Assembly (NCBI GenBank): GCA_021808035.1
Contig: JAKBCG010000016.1
Span: 1-15,988, forward strand
Direction: 5' to 3'
Origin: Pseudomonadota bacterium
GTDB taxonomy: Bacteria > Pseudomonadota > Gammaproteobacteria > Steroidobacterales > Steroidobacteraceae
DNA length: 15,988 nucleotides
Below the pieces are notes generated by a model that saw only the letters and a program-made list of their open reading frames with translations, did not search any database and had not been told where the DNA came from. Shown here in pieces: positions 1 to 7,011 of the stretch. Every line of letters begins with the position of its first letter. Position 1 is the stretch's first letter. The position numbers were made by a program, and so were the translations under genes.

Positions 1-778
1 CCGCGACCCGCTGGGCGTCGCGCACCGCCTGTTGCCAGACGCGCTGGATGTGCTGATCGAACATCCGGCGGTTCTGGATGCCGGTGAGTCCGTCCCGCGC
101 GACCAGTTCGCGCAGCAGACCCGCCTCGAGGAACCGGGACCGGCTCGTGCGCTCCTGCATGTACGCGACCGACGCGCCGATCAGGTTCGCCGCGACCAGC
201 GAGAGCGCGTCGTAGCCGAACTGCGTTCCCGGCAGGTCCATCAGGTGGCCGGCGACGAGATAGGCGAGCAGCACGAGAAAATTGACCGCGAGCGCGTTGT
301 AGAAATCCAGCCCCGCGAGGAAGTACACGTACATCGCGGTCACGATCATCGCCGGGAACAGGAATTGCGCACCGCCGAGCGAGGTCAGGACCTGGATCGC
401 GACCTGGCTCAATCCGCAGGCCGTGAAGGCGACGATCGCGAGCGGCGCATGGATCCGCTGACGGTTGGGCGAAAAGGTCGCGGCGAACACGATCACCAGC
501 AACGGCACGGTGAGCGCGACGTCGATCGTTCCCGGGATGCGATCCAGCGTGCGACCGAGCACCAGTGCGTCCATCGCCGACAGTGCGATCGCGATCGCGA
601 TCGCGAGCAGGAGATTCGCGCGGATGTAGCCGAGCGACTCCTCGAGCCGGGCGCGCCGGAACTGCGCCTCGAGGGCGCCGGCGAACCGCAGCCACGGAAA
701 CCCTTGCCGCAGTTGCCGCGCGTGCGGCAGTTCGGGCAGGTCATCCGCCAGGGAAGCGCGCATCCACATGGGAGGCAT
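1..778 (-). CDS. Membrane-anchored GGDEF diguanylate cyclase, N-terminal part (cut by window edge)
   Basis: This frame is open from ATG 778 to the window edge, giving 259 residues; the C-terminus lies outside. After a cytoplasmic stretch of about 50 residues come roughly five or six hydrophobic segments (near residues 55-74, 86-102, 112-131, 138-155, 161-178 and 190-205). A short basic linker leads to RDGLTGIQNRRMFD (228-241), the characteristic opening of a GGDEF domain. The family makes the second messenger cyclic di-GMP from two GTP. The GG(D/E)EF active-site loop is not in the window, so catalytic competence cannot be judged. Met4 and Met6 (769, 763) are alternative starts; the only Shine-Dalgarno-like bases are a weak AGG near 778. 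gshA lies 152 bp upstream on the same strand. The membrane part probably senses something, but I do not recognise a named sensor domain. Identification as a GGDEF protein is firm. Confidence 0.85.
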   Translation of the reverse strand, partial: MPPMWMRASLADDLPELPHARQLRQGFPWLRFAGALEAQFRRARLEESLGYIRANLLLAIAIAIALSAMDALVLGRTLDRIPGTIDVALTVPLLVIVFAATFSPNRQRIHAPLAIVAFTACGLSQVAIQVLTSLGGAQFLFPAMIVTAMYVYFLAGLDFYNALAVNFLVLLAYLVAGHLMDLPGTQFGYDALSLVAANLIGASVAYMQERTSRSRFLEAGLLRELVARDGLTGIQNRRMFDQHIQRVWQQAVRDAQRVA

Positions 779-930
779 TGAACCTAATCCCGGCCGCGAC
801 CGCTGCGATCCACGCCACAGCTTTGCTGAGGTCGCGGCGATCCCGGGCGGGGAAACTGTGACGATCACCGCGATTTCGGGTCGCCGATCGGCGCAGGCGT
901 GGATTATGTAAAATCAATCCCACCCCAAGA
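779..930. promoter_or_regulatory. Intergenic region between gshA and the GGDEF gene
   Basis: This 152-bp gap holds an AT-richer patch at about 901-925. On the minus strand the patch contains a CATAAT hexamer (903-908), a possible -10 element for the GGDEF gene. There is no convincing -35. A perfect 12-base palindrome, CGCCGATCGGCG, sits at 882-893 just downstream of that -10 and could be an operator. No intrinsic terminator with a T-run follows gshA, so read-through into the GGDEF gene is possible. Confidence 0.3.
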
Positions 931-2511
931 TCACTCCGCCAGATAGCGCGCAAGGTAGGTGTCGAAATCCACGGTATCGGCGGCCTCGATGCGCCGCTGT
1001 TGCGCATGCGACTCCTCGGCCGCGATCGCGAACTCGGCGAGCCGGCTCTCGTTCGGCGGATACAGGCCGAGGAAGTAGTCCTTGTGCACGCCCGACATCC
1101 GCAACGCGAATTGGAAGAAGGTCTCGCCGGAGTCGCGCATCTCGGCGAGCAACCGTGCCGATGGCGTCGTGTCCGGATCCTCGATCTTCGCGCGCTGCCG
1201 CGCGAGCGATCCCCGGTACGGCGCCGCAGGGTCGTCCTGATCGAGCAGCTCGCAGACCGCCTCCATGTCATCGAGCAGTTCGCCGGCCCACTCGCGCACC
1301 GATCGGTCCCGGCCATCGCAGCGCAGGCACAGGCCGGGCTCACGGCCGCGCCGCGCGACGGTCACGTGGTTGCGATCGAGGGCCTGCTGCTCGTCACGCT
1401 CGATCGGCGGGCTGTCGCGCAGCAGGCACAGCGCGAGGAAGGCCTCGACGAAACGCAGCGTGTCCTGATTCACCCCGACCGGATCGAACGCGCTCACGTC
1501 GAGCGCCCTCACTTCGAGATATTCGACGCCGCGACGCTCGAGCGCCTGGGTCGGTCTTTCACCCGGGCGCGTCACGCGCTTAGGGCGGATGAAGCTGTAG
1601 TACTCGTTGCCGACCTGCAGGACGTTCGCACTGAGTTGCCGGTGCTCGCCACCGACCTTGACCCCGAGCTTCTCGTACGCTGGAAACGGCGTGCGGATCA
1701 CGCGATTCAGGTCTCGCACGTAAGCTTGCAGGCTGTTCACCGACACGCTCACCGTCGACTGGGTCTTGTTGCGGTAGCCGACGTCGCTCATCCGCAGCGA
1801 GGTCGCGTACGGCTCGAACAAGGTGTCGGCGTCGAGCACCCGCAGATCATGGTCGCGTCCCGCGAGGAACGTCCGGCTGACCGCCGGCGAGGTCCCGAAC
1901 AGGTAGAGGATCAACCAGCCGAAGCGTCGATAATTACGCAGGGCCGCGAAATACTCGTCCGAGACGAAGGCCGGATCCACCGCGCCCGCCGACTCGACGC
2001 CCGCGAGCGCCTCCCACAGGGGCGCCGGGAACGAATAATTGAAATGCACGCCGGCGATCGCCTGCATCATGCGTCCATAACGCAGGCTGAGACCGTTGCG
2101 GTAGGTCGTCTTGAGGCGCCCGACGTTCGAGGACCCGTAGCGAGCGATCGGAATCTCCTCGTCGGACCCGATCGCGCACGGCATGCTCGTCGCCCACAGC
2201 ATCTCGTCGCCGAGATGCCGGTACACGAACTGGTGCAGGTCGCACAGGTACTGCAGCAACTCCCAGCTCTGGCCGAACGGCGGCGTCACCAGTTCGATCA
2301 AGGCCTCGGAGAAATCGGTGGTGATCAGCGGGTTCGTCAAAGCGGCGCCGAGCGCGGCCGGATGCGCGGTCTGCGTGATCCGCCCTTGCGGCGTGACCCG
2401 CAAGGCTTCCTTCTCGACGCCCTTGCGGCCGCCACGCAGCACGCCGCGCGTCCCGGAATTGACCAGCGACGCGACGCGGCGCTCGAAACGCTTGTCGGTG
2501 GATTGACGCAT
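931..2511 (-). CDS. gshA: Glutamate-cysteine ligase (gamma-glutamylcysteine synthetase)
   Basis: GshA catalyses ATP-dependent joining of L-glutamate and L-cysteine, the first and rate-limiting step of cytosolic glutathione synthesis. The 526-residue product fits the enterobacterial-type family (E. coli about 518). It shows GVEKEALRV (31-39), equivalent to GIERETLRV of E. coli, with metal-binding Glu33 and Glu35. TTDFSEALIELVTPP follows, with Asp66 and Glu73 at the same seven-residue spacing as the E. coli Mg ligands. Further family stretches are AGVHFNYSFP, YRNKTQSTVSVS and EYLEVRALDVSAFDP. The frame extends upstream to ATG 2694, but those extra 61 residues are low-complexity and run through the divergent promoter region. 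I chose ATG 2511 because family similarity begins there. No strong Shine-Dalgarno precedes it, so GTG or TTG starts slightly upstream remain possible. gshB is not in the window. Confidence 0.95.
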   Translation of the reverse strand: MRQSTDKRFERRVASLVNSGTRGVLRGGRKGVEKEALRVTPQGRITQTAHPAALGAALTNPLITTDFSEALIELVTPPFGQSWELLQYLCDLHQFVYRHLGDEMLWATSMPCAIGSDEEIPIARYGSSNVGRLKTTYRNGLSLRYGRMMQAIAGVHFNYSFPAPLWEALAGVESAGAVDPAFVSDEYFAALRNYRRFGWLILYLFGTSPAVSRTFLAGRDHDLRVLDADTLFEPYATSLRMSDVGYRNKTQSTVSVSVNSLQAYVRDLNRVIRTPFPAYEKLGVKVGGEHRQLSANVLQVGNEYYSFIRPKRVTRPGERPTQALERRGVEYLEVRALDVSAFDPVGVNQDTLRFVEAFLALCLLRDSPPIERDEQQALDRNHVTVARRGREPGLCLRCDGRDRSVREWAGELLDDMEAVCELLDQDDPAAPYRGSLARQRAKIEDPDTTPSARLLAEMRDSGETFFQFALRMSGVHKDYFLGLYPPNESRLAEFAIAAEESHAQQRRIEAADTVDFDTYLARYLAE

Positions 2512-2553
2512 CGCCCGCAAGGATACCTGAATCTCCGCGACCTTCACCCCGCA

Positions 2554-2598
2554 CGGGACCGGTCCCGAGCGCCGGATTCCGGCGCGGTCCCGCGCGGG
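2554..2598. promoter_or_regulatory. Three tandem palindromes in the gshA/thiolase divergent region
   Basis: Three perfect inverted repeats lie almost end to end: CGGGACCGGTCCCG at 2554-2567; GCGCCGGA-T-TCCGGCGC at 2569-2585 (8-bp arms, one central base); and CCCGCGCGGG at 2589-2598. GGTCCCG recurs in the same orientation at 2561 and 2586. They sit just upstream of the candidate -10 (2606-2611) of the thiolase gene and within 90 bp of the gshA start. That is where operators would be expected. Their function is inferred; GC-rich DNA yields short palindromes by chance, but this density is notable. Confidence 0.4.
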
Positions 2599-2605
2599 GC
2601 GGGTC

Positions 2606-2611
2606 CATAAT
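2606..2611 (+). promoter_or_regulatory. Candidate -10 element of the thiolase operon
   Basis: CATAAT matches five of six bases of the sigma-70 -10 consensus in otherwise GC-rich DNA. It would place the transcript start about 24 bases before ATG 2642, leaving room for the strong GGAGG at 2630-2634. No clear -35 is visible at 16-18 bp spacing; the tandem palindromes cover that position, so an activator could substitute. Confidence 0.3.
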
Positions 2612-2641
2612 GGCCGGGGATCCCGCAACGGAGGACGAACC

Positions 2642-3928
2642 ATGCTGGTCGGCACGAAGGTCCGGCGCGTCGCGATCGTCGGCGGCACGCGCATCCCGTT
2701 CGCGCGCGGCCAGCGCGCCTATGCCGAGGTCGGGAACCCGCAGATGTTGACCGCGACCCTCGCCGGACTCGTCGAGCGCTTCGGGCTGCGCGGGCAATGC
2801 CTTGGGGAGGTCGCCGCCGGCGCGGTGATCAAGCACCCGGGCCAATGGAACCTCGCGCGCGAGTGCGTGCTCGGCTCGGGCCTCGCGCCGCAGACGCCCG
2901 CGGTCGACCTGCAGCGTGCCTGCGGGACGAGCCTCGAGGCGGCCATCCTGGTCGGGAACAAGATCGCGCTCGGGCAGATCGACGTCGGGATCGCCGGCGG
3001 CGTCGACACGGTCAGCGATCCGCCGATCTCATTCCCGAGGAGTTTTCAACGCCGGCTGCTGCGGAGCCATCGCGCGAAGACGATGGGCGCGCGGCTCGCG
3101 CCATGGCTCGGGCTTCGGCCGCGCGACTTCAAGCCCGTGTTCCCGGACGTCGTCGAGCCGCGCACCGGGCTGTCGATGGGCGAGAGCACGGAATGGATGG
3201 TGAAGCAATGGCGCGTCTCGCGCGAGGAGCAGGACCGGCTCGCGTTGCAGAGTCATCGCAACGCATCCGCGGCGTACGCCGCCGGGTTCTACGCGGATCT
3301 GGTGATCCCCTACCTCGGTCTCGCCGGCGACGACAACGTCCGCGAGGACACGAGCCTCGAGAAGCTCGCCCGACTGCCCCCGGTCTTCGACCGGACCGCG
3401 GGCGGCACGTTGACCGCCGGCAACTCCACGCCGATGACGGACGGCGCGTCGGCGGTCCTGCTCTCCTCCGAGGAGTGGGCGCGCGCGCATGACCTGCCGG
3501 TGCTCGCGTACCTCGCGCACGGCAAGGTCGCCGCGGTCGACTACGTCGACCACCGCGAGGGACTGTTGATGGCGCCGGCCTATGCCGTTCCGAGGATGCT
3601 CGCGGATGCCGGCCTCGCGCTCGGGGATTTCGACTTCTACGAGATCCACGAAGCGTTCGCCGGCCAGGTGCTCTGCACGCTGAAGGCATGGGCGGATCCG
3701 GCCTTCTGCCGCGACCGGCTCGGGCGCAGCGAGGCGCTCGGCACGATCGACCGCGCGAAATTGAACGTCAAGGGCGGCAGCATCGCGATCGGACATCCGT
3801 TCGCCGCGACTGGCGCGCGGATCGTCGCGACGCTCGCGAAGACGCTCGCCGAGAACCGGGCGAAGCGCGGCCTGATCTCGGTCTGCACCGCCGGCGGGAT
3901 GGGCGTGACCGCGATCCTCGAGCGCTGA
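2642..3928 (+). CDS. FadI-type thiolase (acetyl-CoA C-acyltransferase)
   Basis: Thiolases cleave 3-ketoacyl-CoA with CoA to acetyl-CoA plus a shortened acyl-CoA, or run in reverse. This 428-residue protein has the nucleophilic Cys94 in QRACGTSLEA, YEIHEAFA with His336 (the HEAFA form typical of FadI and trifunctional-protein beta subunits), GHPFAATGAR with His385, and Cys415 in CTAGGMG. GNSTPMTDGASAVLL (260-274) is another conserved thiolase stretch. Start ATG 2642 has a strong GGAGG seven bases upstream. It heads a same-strand run with a hydrolase, an aldehyde dehydrogenase and a VOC protein. No fadJ-like partner is adjacent, so its exact acyl substrate is open; a biosynthetic acetoacetyl-CoA thiolase is less likely from the HEAFA motif. 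Family call is firm, substrate unknown. Confidence 0.9.
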   Translation: MLVGTKVRRVAIVGGTRIPFARGQRAYAEVGNPQMLTATLAGLVERFGLRGQCLGEVAAGAVIKHPGQWNLARECVLGSGLAPQTPAVDLQRACGTSLEAAILVGNKIALGQIDVGIAGGVDTVSDPPISFPRSFQRRLLRSHRAKTMGARLAPWLGLRPRDFKPVFPDVVEPRTGLSMGESTEWMVKQWRVSREEQDRLALQSHRNASAAYAAGFYADLVIPYLGLAGDDNVREDTSLEKLARLPPVFDRTAGGTLTAGNSTPMTDGASAVLLSSEEWARAHDLPVLAYLAHGKVAAVDYVDHREGLLMAPAYAVPRMLADAGLALGDFDFYEIHEAFAGQVLCTLKAWADPAFCRDRLGRSEALGTIDRAKLNVKGGSIAIGHPFAATGARIVATLAKTLAENRAKRGLISVCTAGGMGVTAILER

Positions 3929-3935
3929 CGGCGCC

Positions 3936-3965
3936 TTGAGCCACGGCGAGCGAACGCGTTATCCT
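3936..3965 (+). promoter_or_regulatory. Candidate internal promoter before the dienelactone hydrolase gene
   Basis: TTGAGC at 3936-3941 and TATCCT at 3960-3965 are separated by 18 bp; each matches four of six sigma-70 consensus bases. The predicted transcript start near 3972 leaves space for the GCGGAG ribosome-binding site at 3981-3986. This could give the last three genes of the cassette independent expression. Confidence 0.35.
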
Positions 3966-3995
3966 CACCGACCCCGATTCGCGGAGCACCGGACC

Positions 3996-4655
3996 ATGGG
4001 CAGCAGTATCGACCTGAAGGCATCGGACGGACATCACTTGACCGCATATCTCGCGGAGCCGAGCGGCAAGCCGCGCGGCGGGATCGTCGTGATTCAGGAG
4101 ATCTTCGGCGTGACGCGCCACATCCGCGCGGTCGCCGACCAGTACGCGGCGGCGGGATTCCTCGCGATCGCACCGGCGGTGTTCGATCGGATCCAGCCCG
4201 GGATCGACGTCCCGTACACGGACGTCCAGACCGGCTTCGGCTACATGCAGAAGCTACAGAACGACCAGGTCATGCTCGACGTGCGCGCCGCGGTCGATCG
4301 GGTCGCGGCGGCCGGAAGGGTCGGTGTCGTCGGCTTCTGCTGGGGCGGCACGATGGCCTACCTCGCGGCGGCGCGTCTGCCGATCGCGGCCGCGGTTTCG
4401 TATTACGGCGGTGGCACGTCGCAGTATCTCGCCGAGAAGCCCCGTTGCCCGATCCTGTTCCATTACGGCGAGCTCGACACGCACATCCCGATGTCGCAGG
4501 TCGACGCGGTCAAGGCCGCGAACCCCGGCGCGACGTTTCATCTCTACAAGGCGGAACACGGCTTCAACTGCACCGACCGGGCGAGCTACGAGCCGGCGAG
4601 CGCGAAACTCGCTTTGGAGCGAAGCCTGGAATTCTTCCATCGTCACGTCGGTTGA
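3996..4655 (+). CDS. Dienelactone hydrolase family protein
   Basis: This 219-residue alpha/beta hydrolase belongs to the dienelactone hydrolase family, whose founding member opens dienelactone in chlorocatechol degradation. The family triad is present: Cys115 in GFCWGG (nucleophile elbow), Asp161 in GELDTHIP, and His188 in AEHGF. Glu35 in QEIFG is the residue that interacts with the resting nucleophile in the Pseudomonas enzyme. No signal peptide is seen, so it is cytosolic. ATG 3996 is preferred over a TTG at 3936 because GCGGAG lies nine bases ahead and the family fold begins there. It sits 67 bp after the thiolase and 26 bp before gabD. No catechol dioxygenase or cycloisomerase is nearby, so a true dienelactone substrate is not supported; many homologues act on other small esters or lactones. 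Confidence 0.9.
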   Translation: MGSSIDLKASDGHHLTAYLAEPSGKPRGGIVVIQEIFGVTRHIRAVADQYAAAGFLAIAPAVFDRIQPGIDVPYTDVQTGFGYMQKLQNDQVMLDVRAAVDRVAAAGRVGVVGFCWGGTMAYLAAARLPIAAAVSYYGGGTSQYLAEKPRCPILFHYGELDTHIPMSQVDAVKAANPGATFHLYKAEHGFNCTDRASYEPASAKLALERSLEFFHRHVG

Positions 4656-4681
4656 CGCCACGCCCAGCGGGGACACACTCG

Positions 4682-6142
4682 ATGATGATCAAACTGCGCG
4701 ACCAGAATCTGCTGCGTCAATCCTGCTACGTCGACGGCCGCTGGCTCGCGGCCGACGGGGGCGCGACCCTGCCGGTGCACAACCCGGCGACCGGCGACAC
4801 GCTCGGCTCGATCCCGAACATGGGCACGAACGAGACGCGGGCGGCGATCGAGGCCGCGGCGCGGGCGTTCCCCGCCTGGGCCGCGCGCACCGCGAAGGAT
4901 CGGGCGGCGCTGCTGCGTCGCTGGTTCGAATCGATCCTCGCCAACCTCGACGACCTCGCGGTGCTGATGACGGCCGAGCAAGGCAAGCCGCTCGCCGAAT
5001 CGAAGGGCGAGATCGCCTACGCGGCCTCGTTCATCGAATGGTTCGCGGAGGAAGGCAAGCGGGTGTACGGTGACGTGATCCCGACCCACCAGCCGGACAA
5101 GCGCATCCTGGTGCTGCGCCAGCCGGTCGGCGTGGTCGCCGCGATCACACCGTGGAATTTTCCGGCGGCGATGATCACCCGCAAGGCGGGCCCGGCGCTC
5201 GCCGCCGGCTGCACCTTCGTGTGCAAGCCCGCGACGCAGACGCCGTTCTCGGCGCTCGCGCTCGCGGAGCTCGCCGACCGGGCCGGCATCCCCAAGGGCG
5301 TATTCAACGTGCTCACCGGCTCCGCGACGCAGATCGGCGGCGAGATGACCTCCAACCCGCTGGTGCGCAAGCTGACGTTCACCGGATCGACCGAGGTCGG
5401 CAAGAAATTGATGGCGCAGTGCGCCGGCACGATGAAGAAGGTGTCGATGGAACTCGGCGGCAACGCGCCGTTCATCGTGTTCGACGACGCCGACCTCGAC
5501 GCCGCCGTGCAGGGCGCGATCACGAGCAAGTACCGCAACACCGGGCAGACCTGCGTGTGCGCGAACCGCTTGCTGGTGCAAGCGGGGGTGTACGACGAGT
5601 TCGCGCGCCGGCTCGGCGACGCCGTGGCGGGCCTGCGGATCGGTGACGGCCTGGCCGGGGCGACCGACCAGGGTCCGCTGATCGACTCGAAGGCGCTCGC
5701 CAAGGTCGAGGAGCACGTTGCGGATGCGGTTTCGAAGGGCGCGAAGATCGTTGCGGGCGGACACCGCCACGCGCTCGGCGGGACCTTCTTCGAGCCGACC
5801 GTGCTCACCGACGTCACGCCCGCGATGGCGGTTGCGCGCGAAGAGACCTTCGGGCCGGTCGCACCGCTGTTCAGGTTCAAGACCGAAGCCGAGGCGATCG
5901 CGATGGCGAACGACACGGAATTCGGCCTCGCCGCGTATCTCTACACGCGCGACCTCGGCCGCAGCTGGCGCGTGTCGGAAGCGCTGGAGTACGGAATCGT
6001 CGGCCTGAACACGGGCCTGATCTCGACCGAGGTCGCGCCGTTCGGCGGCGTCAAGGAGTCGGGCACCGGGCGCGAAGGATCGAAGTACGGGATCCTCGAC
6101 TTCACCGAGATCAAGTACTTGTGCGTGGGCGGGATCACCTGA
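4682..6142 (+). CDS. gabD: Succinate-semialdehyde dehydrogenase, NAD(P)+-dependent
   Basis: This aldehyde dehydrogenase oxidises succinate semialdehyde to succinate, the last step of GABA or 4-hydroxybutyrate use. The 486-residue length matches E. coli GabD (482). Visible motifs are TPWNFPAAMITRK (156-168, cofactor site), FTGSTEVGKK (233-242), the general base Glu257 in MELGGNAPF, and the nucleophile Cys291 in NTGQTCVCANR. Cys293, two residues on, matches the redox-switch cysteine pair described in human SSADH. FGGVKESGTGREGSKYG closes the fold. The first of two tandem ATGs (4682, 4685) is used; GGGGA lies eight bases ahead. A longer in-frame extension from 4445 overlaps the hydrolase gene and is not real. 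No GABA transaminase is adjacent, so glutarate semialdehyde or a related aldehyde is a possible substrate. Confidence 0.92.
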   Translation: MMIKLRDQNLLRQSCYVDGRWLAADGGATLPVHNPATGDTLGSIPNMGTNETRAAIEAAARAFPAWAARTAKDRAALLRRWFESILANLDDLAVLMTAEQGKPLAESKGEIAYAASFIEWFAEEGKRVYGDVIPTHQPDKRILVLRQPVGVVAAITPWNFPAAMITRKAGPALAAGCTFVCKPATQTPFSALALAELADRAGIPKGVFNVLTGSATQIGGEMTSNPLVRKLTFTGSTEVGKKLMAQCAGTMKKVSMELGGNAPFIVFDDADLDAAVQGAITSKYRNTGQTCVCANRLLVQAGVYDEFARRLGDAVAGLRIGDGLAGATDQGPLIDSKALAKVEEHVADAVSKGAKIVAGGHRHALGGTFFEPTVLTDVTPAMAVAREETFGPVAPLFRFKTEAEAIAMANDTEFGLAAYLYTRDLGRSWRVSEALEYGIVGLNTGLISTEVAPFGGVKESGTGREGSKYGILDFTEIKYLCVGGIT

Positions 6143-6843
6143 GATTCCTCGAGCTGTCGGTGCCGGCGCCGGATCCGCGAGCGGCGAGTGAATTCTACGC
6201 GGGCCTCGGCTTCTCCCTCGCCGAGGTGGGCGAGACCCGCCGCCATCCGTACGCCGTGGCCACGGACGGCCGGCTGTGCATCGGGATGCACGGCCTCGCG
6301 GATCTCGAACCGACCCTGTGCTTCGTGCGCCCCGACCTGGTCGCGCATCTCGATCGGTACGAGGATCTCGGCCTGACGCTCGAGCTGCGGCGGCTCGGCA
6401 CGGACGTGTTCAACGAGATCGGTTGGCGCGATCCGGGCGGCAATCCGGTCCGGCTCGTCGAGGCACGGACCTTTTCGCCCTCGCCCACGCCGTCCGGGCA
6501 GTGCGTCGCCTGCGGCTATTTCCGCGAGATCGCGCTGCCGGCGATCGACCTCGGCGCGTCGCGGGCGCATTGGGAACGGCTCGGATTCGTCGCCCTCGAC
6601 GAGGACGGTCCGCTCGGACCCTGCACGATCTGCACGAGCGACACGCTGACGATCGGGCTGTACGATCCCGGGCGCATCCCTCGACCCACCGTGATCTTCG
6701 AGTCCGACGACCTCGGGCGGGTCGCGGCCGCGCTGACGGACCGCGGCTGCGCGGTGAGCCCGGACACCGTCGGCGGGGAGATCGCGGGGCTGCGATTCGC
6801 CGCGCCGGAGGGCACGCCGCTGCGGATCCTGCGTACGGAGTGA
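6121..6843 (+). CDS. Two-module VOC (glyoxalase/dioxygenase fold) family protein
   Basis: This 240-residue product carries two VOC beta-alpha-beta modules, about residues 8-115 and 132-238. Each opens with a strand and helix of the form LELSVPAPDPRAASEFYAGLGF and REIALPAIDLGASRAHWERLGF. The first ends in WRDPGGNPVRLVE, which resembles the DPDGNxxEL close of metal-binding members, but the usual metal-ligand Glu position appears to be Arg. Metal binding is therefore uncertain and I do not assign a reaction. The GTG start at 6121 overlaps the end of gabD by 22 bp in another frame; no in-frame ATG lies near the start of the fold. The overlap implies translational coupling with gabD and a role in the same pathway. 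Glyoxalase, extradiol dioxygenase-like and resistance-protein functions are all possible for this superfamily. Confidence 0.75.
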   Translation: MRGRDHLRFLELSVPAPDPRAASEFYAGLGFSLAEVGETRRHPYAVATDGRLCIGMHGLADLEPTLCFVRPDLVAHLDRYEDLGLTLELRRLGTDVFNEIGWRDPGGNPVRLVEARTFSPSPTPSGQCVACGYFREIALPAIDLGASRAHWERLGFVALDEDGPLGPCTICTSDTLTIGLYDPGRIPRPTVIFESDDLGRVAAALTDRGCAVSPDTVGGEIAGLRFAAPEGTPLRILRTE

Positions 6844-6864
6844 GGCGGCGGCCGCGCGCCGCCG
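6844..6864 (+). terminator. GC hairpin after the VOC gene (weak terminator candidate)
   Basis: Immediately after the stop codon, GGCGGCG and CGCCGCC form a 7-bp stem around a 6-base loop. No T-run follows, so intrinsic termination is doubtful; it may only stabilise the 3' end of the transcript. Confidence 0.25.
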
Positions 6865-6897
6865 GGCGACGGCGCCGGATCGACGGGCGGCCGGAGT

Positions 6898-6906
6898 TGC
6901 TAGACT
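6898..6906 (+). promoter_or_regulatory. Candidate extended -10 promoter of the CoA-hydrolase gene
   Basis: TGC followed by TAGACT (6901-6906) fits an extended -10 element (TGn plus four of six consensus bases), a form that tolerates a poor -35. None is recognisable upstream. The predicted start near 6913 would put the strong GGAGGGG at 6929-6935 in the leader. Confidence 0.35.
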
Positions 6907-6940
6907 AGGCGTCACGGGAGCTTGCGCGCGGAGGGGCCGC

Positions 6941-6970
6941 ATGTCGATCAGCGATTCATCGGCGCCATGA
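6941..6970 (+). CDS. Nine-codon leader ORF (MSISDSSAP)
   Basis: ATG 6941 lies six bases after GGAGGGG (6929-6935), one of the strongest ribosome-binding sites in the window, yet it opens a frame of only nine codons. Its TGA overlaps the ATG of a second mini-ORF (ATGA at 6967-6970). It is out of frame with the large gene at 7012. It may be a translated leader that delivers ribosomes to the downstream gene, or a remnant. No peptide function is claimed. Confidence 0.35.
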   Translation: MSISDSSAP

Positions 6971-7008
6971 GCATCGCGTGCGAGACCGCGCCGCGACGGG
7001 CCCGCTGA
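6967..7008 (+). CDS. Thirteen-codon coupled mini-ORF (MSIACETAPRRAR)
   Basis: It starts on the ATGA overlap with the preceding mini-ORF and stops at TGA 7006-7008, three bases before the ATG of the CoA-hydrolase gene. It is in the same frame as that gene, so without the TGA the two would be one protein. It may be a coupling leader, or the original N-terminus separated by a stop mutation. Confidence 0.3.
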   Translation: MSIACETAPRRAR

Positions 7009-7011
7009 TCC

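Noticed and set aside
583..605. Repeated GCGATC run (possible tandem repeat)
   Set aside because: It encodes an Ala-Ile alternation in a membrane helix of the GGDEF protein with ordinary codons, so coding constraint explains it.
32..781. 249-codon plus-strand frame at the left edge
   Set aside because: It is the exact complement frame of the GGDEF gene; its product is a charged low-complexity string, whereas the minus strand gives membrane helices and the GGDEF signature.
1000..2610. 536-codon plus-strand frame over gshA
   Set aside because: It is antisense to a certain gshA, has Arg- and Gln-rich translation with no family motifs, and is a codon-bias artefact.
2512..2694. N-terminal extension of gshA to ATG 2694
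   Set aside because: The added residues are Arg- and Pro-rich, overlap the start of the divergent thiolase gene, and are absent from the family.
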